DNA from: Phycisphaera sp. | GTDB taxonomy: Bacteria; Planctomycetota; Phycisphaerae; Phycisphaerales; UBA1924 | Direction: 5' to 3' | Assembly (NCBI GenBank): GCA_003712165.1 | Contig: RHLH01000001.1 | Location: forward strand, 2,887,575-2,951,574 | Length of the DNA: 64,000 bases | Part shown: piece after piece, positions 16,865 through 24,560 of the stretch | Numbering within the stretch: the first letter of the stretch is position 1 | How the letters are laid out: each line of letters starts with the position of its first letter | The notes under the pieces: model-generated | Seen by the model: only the letters and a program-made list of their open reading frames with translations | Databases searched by the model: none | Told to the model about the DNA's origin: nothing | Translations under genes and position numbers: made by a program

Positions 16865-17242
16865 TCATCGCGCATCATCCAACGGAAACGCCGGCCTCGA
16901 AATAGGCCTGAGCGCCAAACTCAATAAAGCCCGTTCCGAGTCATCGCCCGCGATGCGGTTGACTTTGATCTCGCCGCAGCCGCTGCAGCGGTGGACGATG
17001 GACCACTCGCCGTCGGACTTGGCTTCGATGGCGATCGGTTCCATCGGGCTTCTACACGCGCACGCGCGGTCTCCCGGTTGTTCGTCGACGTGCCGGCTGT
17101 AGAGGCACGCGGGGCAGTGGTTGCGGTGCTTGGTTCCCCAGGCCTGACCCGGGACGTGGAGTTTGCAGTTGATGCAGGTGAAGCCCTCGGCTTCGTGGCG
17201 CCGGCCAGATCGCCTGGCGGGCTTGTGGTTGTTGTGTGACAT
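16865..17242 (-). CDS. RNHCP domain protein (Zn-binding)
   Basis: 125 residues. The protein has FTCINCKLHVPG, then the diagnostic RNHCPACLYSRHVDEQPGDR with following Cys residues, and a second cluster HRCSGCGEIKVNRI. These four Cys pairs suggest two zinc-binding sites. The family (RNHCP) has no established role; the fold suggests nucleic-acid or protein binding. I start at the ATG at 17242 because homology begins just after it; an ATG at 17266 is also in frame. No strong ribosome binding site is visible for either. Confidence 0.85.
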   Translation of the reverse strand: MSHNNHKPARRSGRRHEAEGFTCINCKLHVPGQAWGTKHRNHCPACLYSRHVDEQPGDRACACRSPMEPIAIEAKSDGEWSIVHRCSGCGEIKVNRIAGDDSERALLSLALRPISRPAFPLDDAR

Positions 17243-17415
17243 GTGAAGGATGGCTCGTGAGCACATCGACCGGATAGCCGGAAGGGTGTGCGGGATTCGA
17301 TTGCATGGATCGAGTGCCTGACGATGGGTCCGCCGGTGTAGAGCGTGCGCGCACTCCTGGCGCACCGGGTTGGCGGAAGATCTACATGGTCAGGCGATGG
17401 CGGTCATCAGTGCGC

Positions 17416-17455
17416 AAAGTAACGGGGCGTGACTGCGAAGTCAACGCCCCCGTGA
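17416..17455 (-). terminator. Probable terminator of the 17483-18223 gene
   Basis: On the minus strand an imperfect stem (CGGGGGCGTTGACT with AGTCACGCCCCG, two one-base bulges, TCGC loop) lies about 30 bp after the stop codon and is followed by TTACTTTG. The T-run is weak. Confidence 0.45.
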
Positions 17456-17482
17456 AGTTTGGTCTGGATGATGTGCCGCGAA

Positions 17483-18223
17483 TCAGCGGCGTCGGCGTGC
17501 GATGAGAGCCGAGCCCGCCAGGAGCAGAGCGCTCGAGGCAGGAGCCGGGATCGTGACGAACGTGTCGTACGCGGACGAGCCGCCCACGTTGATCACGACG
17601 CGGTCGAAGCTGTCGGCCATAAAGAACTGCGATGCCACGATCGGCTGGATCCGGTTGGCGTGGTTGTTCCCGAATATGACAGACGGGTCGTAGAAGGGGG
17701 AGTTGGGATCCTCGAATGAGTCGAACGTGACGCTGCCGAGGAGGATGCCGTTGATGTAGAAGTCGAGACTGGAGTTCTCGCGGACGGTGCCCTCGATGTC
17801 GACGATGTCGAGACCAAACGCCGGGATGGGCTCTGCAAACGAAAGGTCGATCGTGCCCGCTGGTCGCGAACCCTCATCGTTTGGCGCATCGAGCACGCCA
17901 TCGTTGTCGATGTCTCTGTTGTTCTGCGCGATGATCAGCGCTGTGCCGATCTGGACGGCATCGTCAGAGATAGCCAGGTTGCCCCCCGCCCAAGGTGGAC
18001 CCTGAAGATCGGGGTCGGCGGTCGAGCCGAGGAACTGTGTATCAAAACCAGCGATGATGTCGAACGGGCGATTCGGGTTGGTCCCTGTGATCGTCAGCGC
18101 AGGCTCAAACTGGTTTGTGATGATCTCGCCGTGGGCCAGTGTGTTGAAATCAAACACCTGTCCGCTTGCCGGATGTGCGGCTGCAATTACAGCGCACAAA
18201 GCGATCCGTCGCATTGCTTTCAT
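17483..18223 (-). CDS. Secreted PEP-CTERM-like protein, tandem paralogue A
   Basis: 246 residues. An N-terminal signal peptide (to about ASGQ) is followed by a beta-rich domain, with a Ca-binding-like loop NRDIDNDGVLDAPNDEG. The C-terminus is PAPASSALLLAGSALIARRRR in two parts: a PAPAS motif plus a hydrophobic helix and a four-Arg tail. This is the PEP-CTERM-like sorting pattern recognised by exosortase-type enzymes. About 55-60% of positions appear identical to the next upstream gene (18422-19150), so the two arose by tandem duplication. Start at 18223 or, nine bases later, 18214. Function unknown; probably surface-exposed. Confidence 0.82.
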   Translation of the reverse strand: MKAMRRIALCAVIAAAHPASGQVFDFNTLAHGEIITNQFEPALTITGTNPNRPFDIIAGFDTQFLGSTADPDLQGPPWAGGNLAISDDAVQIGTALIIAQNNRDIDNDGVLDAPNDEGSRPAGTIDLSFAEPIPAFGLDIVDIEGTVRENSSLDFYINGILLGSVTFDSFEDPNSPFYDPSVIFGNNHANRIQPIVASQFFMADSFDRVVINVGGSSAYDTFVTIPAPASSALLLAGSALIARRRR

Positions 18224-18327
18224 ATCTGCTCCGTCCCAACCCTGAACGGGTCATAAGACGCCCAATAACACGCACTGGAAAGCTACATCCGTTTAGCAAG
18301 AATGCCAGCGGATTTGGTATGCAATGC

Positions 18328-18358
18328 AAAAAAGCCGCCTTGGCTGCGTCCAAGGGGG
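18328..18358 (-). terminator. Rho-independent terminator of the 18422-19150 gene
   Basis: On the minus strand CCCCCTTGG and CCAAGGCGG form a 9-bp stem with one mismatch around a six-base loop, followed directly by C and TTTTTT. It separates the two paralogous genes, so they are likely separate transcripts. Confidence 0.8.
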
Positions 18359-18421
18359 ATTATTTAGGACTTTGAGATTCTCGAATCGGCAGCGGCGTGT
18401 CTGATTCGATCGGATGGGGTC

Positions 18422-19150
18422 CTATCGGCGCTTGCGTATACCCAGAAGCAGGCCTGCCGAGAGCAAGACTGCTGAGGACGGGCTCGGCACAACGAACGTG
18501 TCGTACGCTGACGAGCCGCCGACATTGATGACCACACGGTCAAAGCCAAGCACTCCGAAGTCTGCGGCAGGGATCGGTTGGATCCGGTTGGCGTGATTGT
18601 TCCCAAACTGCACGCTTGGGTCGAAGTATGCAGAAACGTTGTCGGTGAATGCGGTGAAGTTGACCGTGCCGACAATATTGCCATTCGAGTAGAAGTCCAG
18701 GCTCGACTCTTCCTCCACAACACCCTCGATGTCGATGATGTCGAGTCCAAATACCGGAACCGACGTGGCAAACGACAGATCGATCGTCCCCGATGGCCTT
18801 GAGATTTCGTCATCGGGATCGTCGAGGACGCCATCGTTGTTCGCATCAGTATTGTTCTCGGCAATGATCAACGCGTTCCCGATGACGACCTCGGTAGCCG
18901 ACACCGCGAGGTTGCCACCACTCCAAGGCGGACCCTGCAAATCGGGATCTGAAGTGTTCATCTCAGTCGTATCGAAAGCAGCGATGATGTCGAAGGCTCT
19001 GTTTGGATTTGTGCCCGAGACGACGAGGTCCGGGGCGAACTGATTCGCGACCACTTCGCCGTGCACGAGCGTACCAAAGTCATAAACCTGTGCTGAGCCT
19101 ACACCCGCGCATAGGACAGACACGCCAGTCAGCAGCAATTGTGTCTTCAT
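18422..19150 (-). CDS. Secreted PEP-CTERM-like protein, tandem paralogue B
   Basis: 242 residues. Signal peptide (MKTQLLLTGVSVLCAGVGSA), then the same beta-rich domain as the neighbour, with shared blocks such as DPDLQGPPW, GNNHANRIQPI and VVINVGGSSAYDTFV. The acidic loop NNDGVLDDPDDEISRPSG is conserved. The tail VPSPSSAVLLSAGLLLGIRKRR has the PEP-CTERM-like plan with PSPSS instead of PAPAS. GGGAGAGA precedes the ATG, and a promoter is visible upstream. Probably exported and sorted to the surface; the ligand or role is unknown. Confidence 0.84.
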   Translation of the reverse strand: MKTQLLLTGVSVLCAGVGSAQVYDFGTLVHGEVVANQFAPDLVVSGTNPNRAFDIIAAFDTTEMNTSDPDLQGPPWSGGNLAVSATEVVIGNALIIAENNTDANNDGVLDDPDDEISRPSGTIDLSFATSVPVFGLDIIDIEGVVEEESSLDFYSNGNIVGTVNFTAFTDNVSAYFDPSVQFGNNHANRIQPIPAADFGVLGFDRVVINVGGSSAYDTFVVPSPSSAVLLSAGLLLGIRKRR

Positions 19151-19191
19151 GATGTCTCTCCCGCCCGATAAGGCGAATCTCTCTCTAGTGG

Positions 19192-19220
19192 AATCTACTG
19201 AATCACAGTGTCATCAGCAA
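19192..19220 (-). promoter_or_regulatory. Sigma-70-like promoter for the 18422-19150 gene
   Basis: On the minus strand TTGCTG (19220-19215) and TAGATT (19197-19192) are separated by exactly 17 bases. The leader to the ATG at 19150 would be about 35 bases and includes a Shine-Dalgarno-like GGGAGAGA. Confidence 0.5.
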
Positions 19221-19303
19221 CAGAGATTCTTGAAAAGAGAGCAAAATAGAGCCTCACTTGGCTCCAGAATCGCCTCAGCACGGCCTTATTCTGGATCCGA
19301 GAT

Positions 19304-20575
19304 CTAGAGAGCGTGCGATATCTGATCAGTCAAATTCATGGGTTCGTCTTCTGTTACCAGCAGGTTGTCCTCGAGGCGGACACCGCCGATGTGGAGCCAG
19401 CGATCGACCTCATCCCAGTTGATGCTGTCGGCGAACCGCTCCCGCCGTGCCGGGTCGTTCAGCAGGGGCTCGATGAAGTACAGCCCGGGTTCGACGGTCG
19501 TGATGTAGCCGGTCCTGAGCGGGAGGTCCATGCGAAGGAACGCGAGCCCGAAGCGGTCAGACCTCTGCCGGCCTGGAAGGTAGCCGCTGCCGTCGCGGAC
19601 GCCGAGCCCCACGAGGTGGCCAAGCCCGTGCGGGAAGAAGAGCGCGTGGACGTCCTGCTCGACGAGGCCCTGCGGGTCGCCCCTGAGGATGCCCAGGCTC
19701 ACGAGCCCCTTTGCCATGATCGCTGCGCACTCGAGATGAAGCTCGCGCCACTCTTTGCCGGGCTTGCACTGGCTGTTGCCGTACTCAAGCGCCTCGCGGA
19801 CGATGCCGTGGAGTTCGGTCTGCTGCTGCGTTGGGTTCCCGACCACGAACGTTCGTGTGACGTCGGCGGTATAGCCATCGATCTCGCAACCCGCGTCGAT
19901 GAGCACGAAGTCGCCCTCTTTCACCTCGCGGCTGCCTGGCGCAAAGTGAAGCACGGCGGCGTTCGTCCCTGTACCCACGATCGCGTCGTACCCCATACTC
20001 TGCCCGCCGTGGTGGTAGCACTCGGCCTCGAGCTCGATCTGGATCGCCCGCTCGGTCACGCCCGGTGCTGCGAAAGCACGTGCGCGCTCAAAGCCCGCAG
20101 CGGTCGCGGCGCACGCCCGCTTCATAAGCTCGACTTCGGCCTCGTCCTTCGCCCGGCGCGCATCCAGCAGCAGCTCGGTGAACGACTCCGATGCGTCAGC
20201 ATCACTCTCGATCCCATCGAGAGGCCCGCCGCCCACACCGAGCACCGCGACGGGTCTGCCCTCGCGCTCTTTCAGCCAGGGCGTGAGGCCTGAGATCGGT
20301 TCACCCTCACGCTCTGTCAGCCCCTCCCAGACGTGGTCGTCCTCGGTCAGATCGGGCGTGAAATCGCGCCAGCCGTCCTGTGGATCGAACGCAAGCACGG
20401 CGCCGGGTGTCCGATGACCCGTGAGCCAGTAGTGATCTGGGTGAGGCTTGAAGGGATAGATACGGTCCATGCCGCCCGGCACGGGGATGTGCGATCCCGC
20501 GCCGATGAGAACGATGTGGTTGGTATGAAGTGCGCGCTGGGCGCGCTGGCGGCGTGCTTCGATGTGTGTGCTCAT
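19304..20575 (-). CDS. pepP: Xaa-Pro aminopeptidase (M24B metallopeptidase)
   Basis: 423 residues. An N-terminal creatinase-like domain (DHYWLTGHRTPGAVLAFDP) precedes the pita-bread catalytic domain. The five metal ligands can be assigned: Asp in DAGCEIDGY, Asp in TADVTRTF, His in PHGLGHLVGLGVRD, Glu in TTVEPGLYF, and Glu in GGVRLEDNLLV. It should cleave N-terminal residues preceding proline, in the cytoplasm. The ATG at 20575 has TAGCAT exactly six bases upstream, suggesting a leaderless transcript. Normal length; nothing missing. Confidence 0.93.
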   Translation of the reverse strand: MSTHIEARRQRAQRALHTNHIVLIGAGSHIPVPGGMDRIYPFKPHPDHYWLTGHRTPGAVLAFDPQDGWRDFTPDLTEDDHVWEGLTEREGEPISGLTPWLKEREGRPVAVLGVGGGPLDGIESDADASESFTELLLDARRAKDEAEVELMKRACAATAAGFERARAFAAPGVTERAIQIELEAECYHHGGQSMGYDAIVGTGTNAAVLHFAPGSREVKEGDFVLIDAGCEIDGYTADVTRTFVVGNPTQQQTELHGIVREALEYGNSQCKPGKEWRELHLECAAIMAKGLVSLGILRGDPQGLVEQDVHALFFPHGLGHLVGLGVRDGSGYLPGRQRSDRFGLAFLRMDLPLRTGYITTVEPGLYFIEPLLNDPARRERFADSINWDEVDRWLHIGGVRLEDNLLVTEDEPMNLTDQISHAL

Positions 20576-20581
20576 GCCGAC

Positions 20582-20587
20582 ATGCTA
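20582..20587 (-). promoter_or_regulatory. -10-like TAGCAT, six bases before the pepP start
   Basis: On the minus strand TAGCAT is followed by GTCGGC and the ATG at 20575. The spacing predicts transcription from the start codon itself. No clear -35 is seen. Confidence 0.5.
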
Positions 20588-20617
20588 TCGGCGCGAGTAT
20601 CTCAGCGACTCTCTCGG

Positions 20618-21103
20618 TCAGTTGCGGATCAGGATGAGGTAGTACCTGCCCTCGCCCGCAGACTGGAACAGCCCCGCTGCGAGGTCGCCGTCGTCGAAGA
20701 TTTCGTCGATCTGCGTCATGTACTCTTCGTCGCGGGTCTCGCCCGTGCCGTCGAAGTGGATACCTACGCCGTAGTCGTCACCGACGTCCTCGGTATCCCA
20801 GACGCCGCCGATCGGGGTGGTCCCGATCCAATCGCGGGGATCGATGAGTTCCTCGAACCCGTCGGGAAGCTCACCCGAGTTCGAGTCGGGCGGGAACTCG
20901 CCGTTGCGGATCCTGTGGAGCTGAGCAGCTTCAGCAAAGTCCTGCATGTTCGTCACGAAGGCCGCTTGGCGAGTCGGCTCTGTCGCGTTGGCGAAGCTCG
21001 GGATCACGACCGCGGCCAGAATGCCGAGGATCACGACCACGATCAGGATTTCAACAAGCGTAAACGCGCTGCGAAGGCTTCTGGTTGCTGCGTTGCGGGC
21101 CAT
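20618..21103 (-). CDS. Stand-alone type IV pilin-like protein
   Basis: 161 residues from the ATG at 21103, with GGAGGG six bases upstream; a TTG two codons earlier is less likely. A basic leader ends in RSA, then FTLVEILIVVVILGILAAVV forms the class III pilin helix with Glu +5. The C-terminal part (DWIGTTPIGGVWDTEDV) resembles the beta domain of planctomycete pseudopilins. It lies alone, away from the secretion operon at 1-7760, and could be an additional substrate of the same prepilin peptidase. Its partner system is not evident. Confidence 0.82.
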   Translation of the reverse strand: MARNAATRSLRSAFTLVEILIVVVILGILAAVVIPSFANATEPTRQAAFVTNMQDFAEAAQLHRIRNGEFPPDSNSGELPDGFEELIDPRDWIGTTPIGGVWDTEDVGDDYGVGIHFDGTGETRDEEYMTQIDEIFDDGDLAAGLFQSAGEGRYYLILIRN

Positions 21104-21287
21104 CGTCAACCCTCCAATGCCGGCCGCGGAATAGCCGGTCCACAGTGAAGAATCGGTTTCAGACGCAACAAACGCGAGCGATTGACGGGAATCGCACCGG
21201 TCTGAGTCCTTACCCGCGGCTTATCCAACCGGTGTTTCCTTCGCCGCATGATCGGAACAGCCCGCACAACACGAGCTGTTCCGAGAA

Positions 21288-22619
21288 TCATCGCCTCGGG
21301 TTTCGCCTCGCCGCGGCTTTGGCGCTGTGCTGCGCCGGATTGGGCGGGAAAGGCCCTGAAGACTCACGTGTGATGGGACCCGCATCCTCCACGGGTTTAT
21401 CCGGCGCGTCCGGCTCTTCTGCGAACTCAGACGTGACATCGAGTGCATCACCGTGTTTAGACTCAGTCTCTGTTGCAACCTCTTGCTGATTCTCAAGCGC
21501 GACACGTGAACCGTGCGCAAGACGTGCGAAGATCATGCGTCCGGCGCTTGTCTGGATCATCGATTCGACATCGGCATCGACACGCTGGCCGATCAACCCC
21601 GACGCTTCATTCACGACGACCATCGTGCCGTCTTCGAGGTACCCGACCGCCTGGCCGTGCTGCTCGCCCTGCTTGACAAGCTCGAGTGAGAGCTGTTCGC
21701 CCGAGCCCGCGATGGGTTTGCACGCGTCGCCGAGTGCGTGGATATCCAGAACAGGCACGTCATGAATGCCCGCGACCCGGGCAAGCCCGGTGTCCGTGGT
21801 TACGATCATGCCTCCCGTTCGCCTGGCGAGTTCGAGGAGCATCTGGTCCACACTCTTGGCAGCGATCGCCGTCTCGTCGATCGTCATGTCGAGCAGGGGC
21901 TCTCTCTGGAGCTGGCTGATCACGTCGAGCCCGCGCCGGCCCCGCGCCCTTCGGATGGCATCGGAATTGTCCGAGAGCAGCTGTAGTTCGTTGATGATGA
22001 ACCTCGGCACCATGATCGGCGCCTGCAGGACACCCGTGTGCGCGATCTCGGCGATCCTGCCGTCGATCAGTGTCGACGAATCCAGAAGCAAAGGCCTCGC
22101 ACCCCGCAACTGCTTGGCGAACTCGACATATGGAATCACGAGCCTGAAGTCGTCCTGCGTCTGCAGCACGGTCGCGATGCAGATGTACGTCAACCCGATC
22201 CCGATGAACACCTTCGTTGTCAGCACAACCGGCGCTCGGATCGTGTCGAGCGCGTAGAGCTCGACAACCAGATCGATGATGAGCCCGATCGCGTACGTCG
22301 AGATCATGGCTACCACAAGACCAAAGAAGATGCTCACAAGCGTGGATATCTTCTTCGTCGGGGTCATCAGATCCGTCGCAACCGCGATCGCGCCGATCAG
22401 GATGGCGAACGCGAGCACGAACTGCCAGGTGCCCTTGAGCGCGATGCCGAAGAAGAACACCCGATCGGGCTCGCCCTCGGCGGTGTCCAGGATCGCCAGC
22501 GCCGCGACGGTAAAGAAAATGATAAGGAAGCTGGAGCGGATGAGCTTCAGCAGCGTCTTGCGTTGCCGTTCTACGCGCTGGTAGGGGTGCAGATCCGGGC
22601 TGTGCTTGCGATCGAGCAT
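21288..22619 (-). CDS. Membrane-anchored PIN-TRAM domain protein
   Basis: 443 residues from the ATG at 22619. Four transmembrane helices lie in the first ~160 residues. A PIN domain (LLLDSSTLIDGRIAEIAHTG, VPRFIINELQLL, then IVTTDTGLARVAG) follows, with conserved acidic residues for Mg-dependent RNA cleavage. A TRAM domain (GQAVGYLEDGTMVVVNEASG) follows, and the tail is hydrophilic. This is the YacL-type architecture, proposed to be a membrane-associated RNase. A longer frame to 22727 would run into the SRP RNA gene, so I reject it. TACACT lies eight bases upstream of the ATG. Confidence 0.9.
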   Translation of the reverse strand: MLDRKHSPDLHPYQRVERQRKTLLKLIRSSFLIIFFTVAALAILDTAEGEPDRVFFFGIALKGTWQFVLAFAILIGAIAVATDLMTPTKKISTLVSIFFGLVVAMISTYAIGLIIDLVVELYALDTIRAPVVLTTKVFIGIGLTYICIATVLQTQDDFRLVIPYVEFAKQLRGARPLLLDSSTLIDGRIAEIAHTGVLQAPIMVPRFIINELQLLSDNSDAIRRARGRRGLDVISQLQREPLLDMTIDETAIAAKSVDQMLLELARRTGGMIVTTDTGLARVAGIHDVPVLDIHALGDACKPIAGSGEQLSLELVKQGEQHGQAVGYLEDGTMVVVNEASGLIGQRVDADVESMIQTSAGRMIFARLAHGSRVALENQQEVATETESKHGDALDVTSEFAEEPDAPDKPVEDAGPITRESSGPFPPNPAQHSAKAAARRNPRR

Positions 22620-22695
22620 CTCACATGAGTGTACGAGATGAGCCCGGCTGGCGGTTCCCAAAGGCCGGTCTCGGATGCTGCCTACCATGCCCCTC

Positions 22696-22819
22696 GTCGG
22701 ACCTGTCGGCGGTCGGGCCCGGTGCACGGGAGGCCCGTGAACCTGGTCAGGGCTTGACCGCAGCAGCCATAAGCGGCGTCTGCCGGGGCGTCGGTGTCCT
22801 GGCCGCCGACAGGTCCGAC
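22696..22819 (+). ncRNA. ffs: Bacterial small signal recognition particle RNA (4.5S RNA)
   Basis: The two ends pair perfectly over 17 bp: 22696-22712 (starting GTCGGACC) with 22803-22819 (ending GGTCCGAC). Inside is the SRP signature: CCCGGTGCACGGGAGG, then CCTGGTCAGG (22742-22751) and GCAGCAGCC (22760-22768), which form the asymmetric and symmetric loops bound by Ffh. About 124 nt, the normal size for the small bacterial form. The apical loop between CAGG and AGCAGCC is GCTTGACCGC, so a UGAC or six-base loop replaces the usual GGAA. Orientation is set by the signature. It lies between two reverse-strand genes. Confidence 0.93.
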
Positions 22820-22847
22820 AACATCTCTACGAATAGCTGGACAACAA

Positions 22848-22888
22848 GCAAAGAGAAACCCGAGCCCAGGTGCTTGTCCCGGCTCGGG
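22848..22888 (-). terminator. Rho-independent terminator of the 22915-23424 gene
   Basis: On the minus strand CCCGAGCC (22888-22881) and GGCTCGGG (22866-22859) form an 8-bp perfect stem followed by TTTCTCTTTGCTT. It starts 26 bp after the lipoprotein stop and may also limit read-through from the convergent SRP RNA gene. Confidence 0.65.
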
Positions 22889-22914
22889 CGTTGAAGTCGT
22901 GTCGAGATGTGCGA

Positions 22915-23424
22915 TCAGCCTCGGATCATGATCAGCTGGTCGGGCCCGCCCTCTTCACCCGGGAAGTCGAGCATGAGCTTGCCGTCTTCGAGTTTACCAG
23001 TGGCCGGATCTGAGTTCTCGCCTTCTTCGGTGTTCTCAGTCATCGTGATGACACCGTTGTCGAGTGTCCAGGTGCCCGTGGTCGATTCGCTTTCGCCCAT
23101 CATCTGCATATCAACAGAGAACGTCTTGTCCTCATTGATAGACAGGTTGATGCTCATGCCCTCGATCATGGGCTCTGCCATATTTCGCATCATCTGCTTC
23201 TGCTCTTCGGTCGCCTCGGGCGGAGCCTCGGCCTCGATCGCCGCGAGCATAATGTCGCGCATCGACTCCTTGTCCACCTGCCAGCTTCCCGTGAAGTCCG
23301 CCGCAGTCACTTTGGGTGCGCTCGAGCTGGTGCCCGAGTCGGATGTGCCGCCTTCGCCGCCCCCACAGGCGGTGAGTGTCATAGCCATCGCAGCTGCGAT
23401 CGAGATTCGAAGGATTTGTTTCAT
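22915..23424 (-). CDS. Predicted lipoprotein
   Basis: 169 residues from the ATG at 23424, preceded by AAGGAG at nine bases. The signal sequence ends in the lipobox TLTAC, with acylation at about Cys20, then a Gly/Ser linker. The domain begins FTGSWQVDKESMRDIMLA and continues with beta strands (TFSVDMQMMGES, TGTWTLDNGVITMT). The FxGxWxxD start is shared with the next gene, suggesting distant paralogy. Function unknown. Confidence 0.82.
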   Translation of the reverse strand: MKQILRISIAAAMAMTLTACGGGEGGTSDSGTSSSAPKVTAADFTGSWQVDKESMRDIMLAAIEAEAPPEATEEQKQMMRNMAEPMIEGMSINLSINEDKTFSVDMQMMGESESTTGTWTLDNGVITMTENTEEGENSDPATGKLEDGKLMLDFPGEEGGPDQLIMIRG

Positions 23425-23475
23425 GTCGTGATACTCCTTGTGAAGCATCAGCATACAGAAGCATACCTTTCTCGA

Positions 23476-23940
23476 CTAGTCGGCGGTTCGTTCCATAACC
23501 ATCACCCCTGATCCGGTATCATCTCCCGAAGGCGCAAGCTCTAGCCTGTTTCCAGACAGCAGTGCAAATGCGACTTCTTGCCCATCAGTCTCCAACAACC
23601 TCAGACCAGTTGCGTCTTGCTGCCATTTGCCTTCGATGATCTCAGCCCGACCATCGCCGACTCGAGAGATCATCTTGAACCGACCATCCGGCTCGATGAT
23701 GATCGACTTGTCCCACGTCGCGTGATTCTCGTCAACCCATGCCACAACCTCGGCGAGCTCCTCATCGCTCAGCGATTCGGGTTCGCCCCCGCTGGCCGAG
23801 TCGATCGCGCTGAGCAAGGCCTCGTCCTTGAGTGACACCCGGTCGTACTGCCACGTCCCGATGAAGTCGGTCGGCTCAGGGGCTCTTGCGGCGCACCCTG
23901 TGAACAAAAGAAGTACAACCAAACTCGGCACAAGTCGCAT
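23476..23940 (-). CDS. Predicted lipoprotein, related in layout to its neighbour
   Basis: 154 residues. Short signal (MRLVPSLVVLLLFTGC) with lipobox FTGC, then FIGTWQYDRVSLKDEALLSA, which parallels the neighbour's FTGSWQVDKESMRD. Later strands (GRFKMISRVGDGRAEIIEGK) give a small beta domain similar in layout to lipocalin-like lipoproteins. GGAGG precedes the ATG at nine bases. It lies about 50 bp upstream of the other lipoprotein gene and could share its transcript. Function unknown. Confidence 0.78.
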   Translation of the reverse strand: MRLVPSLVVLLLFTGCAARAPEPTDFIGTWQYDRVSLKDEALLSAIDSASGGEPESLSDEELAEVVAWVDENHATWDKSIIIEPDGRFKMISRVGDGRAEIIEGKWQQDATGLRLLETDGQEVAFALLSGNRLELAPSGDDTGSGVMVMERTAD

Positions 23941-24017
23941 CGTGGCCTCCAGTCAGAGTCACCTGGACCCGTACAACAAGACACCGCCGAATGCACAGGA
24001 TCCAACCGGCTATCGGA

Positions 24018-24227
24018 TCAGTCATTCCTGATGAATTTGATTTCCGAGAGCTCCTCACCGGGCTCGAACACCACGACGAGTGCACCATTTCGGAGCACGG
24101 CGAGCACCTCGGTCGCCTCGTTGCCCGTCTCGATCAGCGTGGTGTCCGAGCCGAACCCGCCGGACCCGCACGCGACCGGGATCAGGGCGACGTATAACAC
24201 AAGTACCGCGAGGGAGAATCTGGACAT
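24018..24227 (-). CDS. Small predicted lipoprotein (69 aa)
   Basis: 69 residues from the ATG at 24227, with GGGAG about eight bases upstream. Signal sequence MSRFSLAVLVLYVALIPVAC ends in a lipobox at Cys20. The mature part is about 50 residues, with a beta hairpin (VLAVLRNGALVVVFEPGEEL). No family recognised. It is divergent from the small membrane-protein gene at 24308. Confidence 0.65.
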   Translation of the reverse strand: MSRFSLAVLVLYVALIPVACGSGGFGSDTTLIETGNEATEVLAVLRNGALVVVFEPGEELSEIKFIRND

Positions 24228-24307
24228 GCCAAGGGCTCCCTTGGTTCGACCCGAACTCGGACATACGCTCACGTGAGCGTCGTCGGCTTTGGGCCCGGAT
24301 CGTGACC

Positions 24308-24544
24308 ATGAGTGCTTGGAAGTCATCTCTGATCGGCCTCGGTGTTGCGATCGTCATGATCGCGCTCAGCCTGCCGCTCACGCTCTACATCGCGATCGAT
24401 CGGGACAACTCCCTGAAGCCGGCCTCGGCGGGCGTCTTCGCGATGTGGATCGCGATGCTTGTGATCGGGGGTGTCGGGGGCTGTGTCTGGCCCAAGATAC
24501 TGGGCTCTGTCGACAGGCCAGACCCGTCGGATGGGCCCGACTGA
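24308..24544 (+). CDS. Small two-helix membrane protein
   Basis: 78 residues. Two transmembrane segments (LIGLGVAIVMIALSLPLTLY and the stretch VFAMWIAMLVIGGVGGCVW), separated by a short charged loop, and an acidic C-terminus. No clear ribosome binding site or -10 element precedes the ATG. It ends 16 bp before the dnaX start, inside which the dnaX -10 element lies. Function unknown. Confidence 0.6.
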   Translation: MSAWKSSLIGLGVAIVMIALSLPLTLYIAIDRDNSLKPASAGVFAMWIAMLVIGGVGGCVWPKILGSVDRPDPSDGPD

Positions 24545-24548
24545 GCAC

Positions 24549-24554
24549 TACACT
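24549..24554 (+). promoter_or_regulatory. -10-like TACACT, six bases before the dnaX start
   Basis: TACACT, then CAGGGC, then the dnaX ATG at 24561. The spacing places transcription initiation at the start codon. The CAGGGC has only weak Shine-Dalgarno character and would be lost from a leaderless mRNA. Confidence 0.5.
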
Positions 24555-24560
24555 CAGGGC

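Noticed and set aside
22620-22727. N-terminal extension of the PIN-TRAM protein to 22727
   Set aside because: It would be translated through the SRP RNA gene; the ATG at 22619 follows a TACACT element and starts the conserved part.
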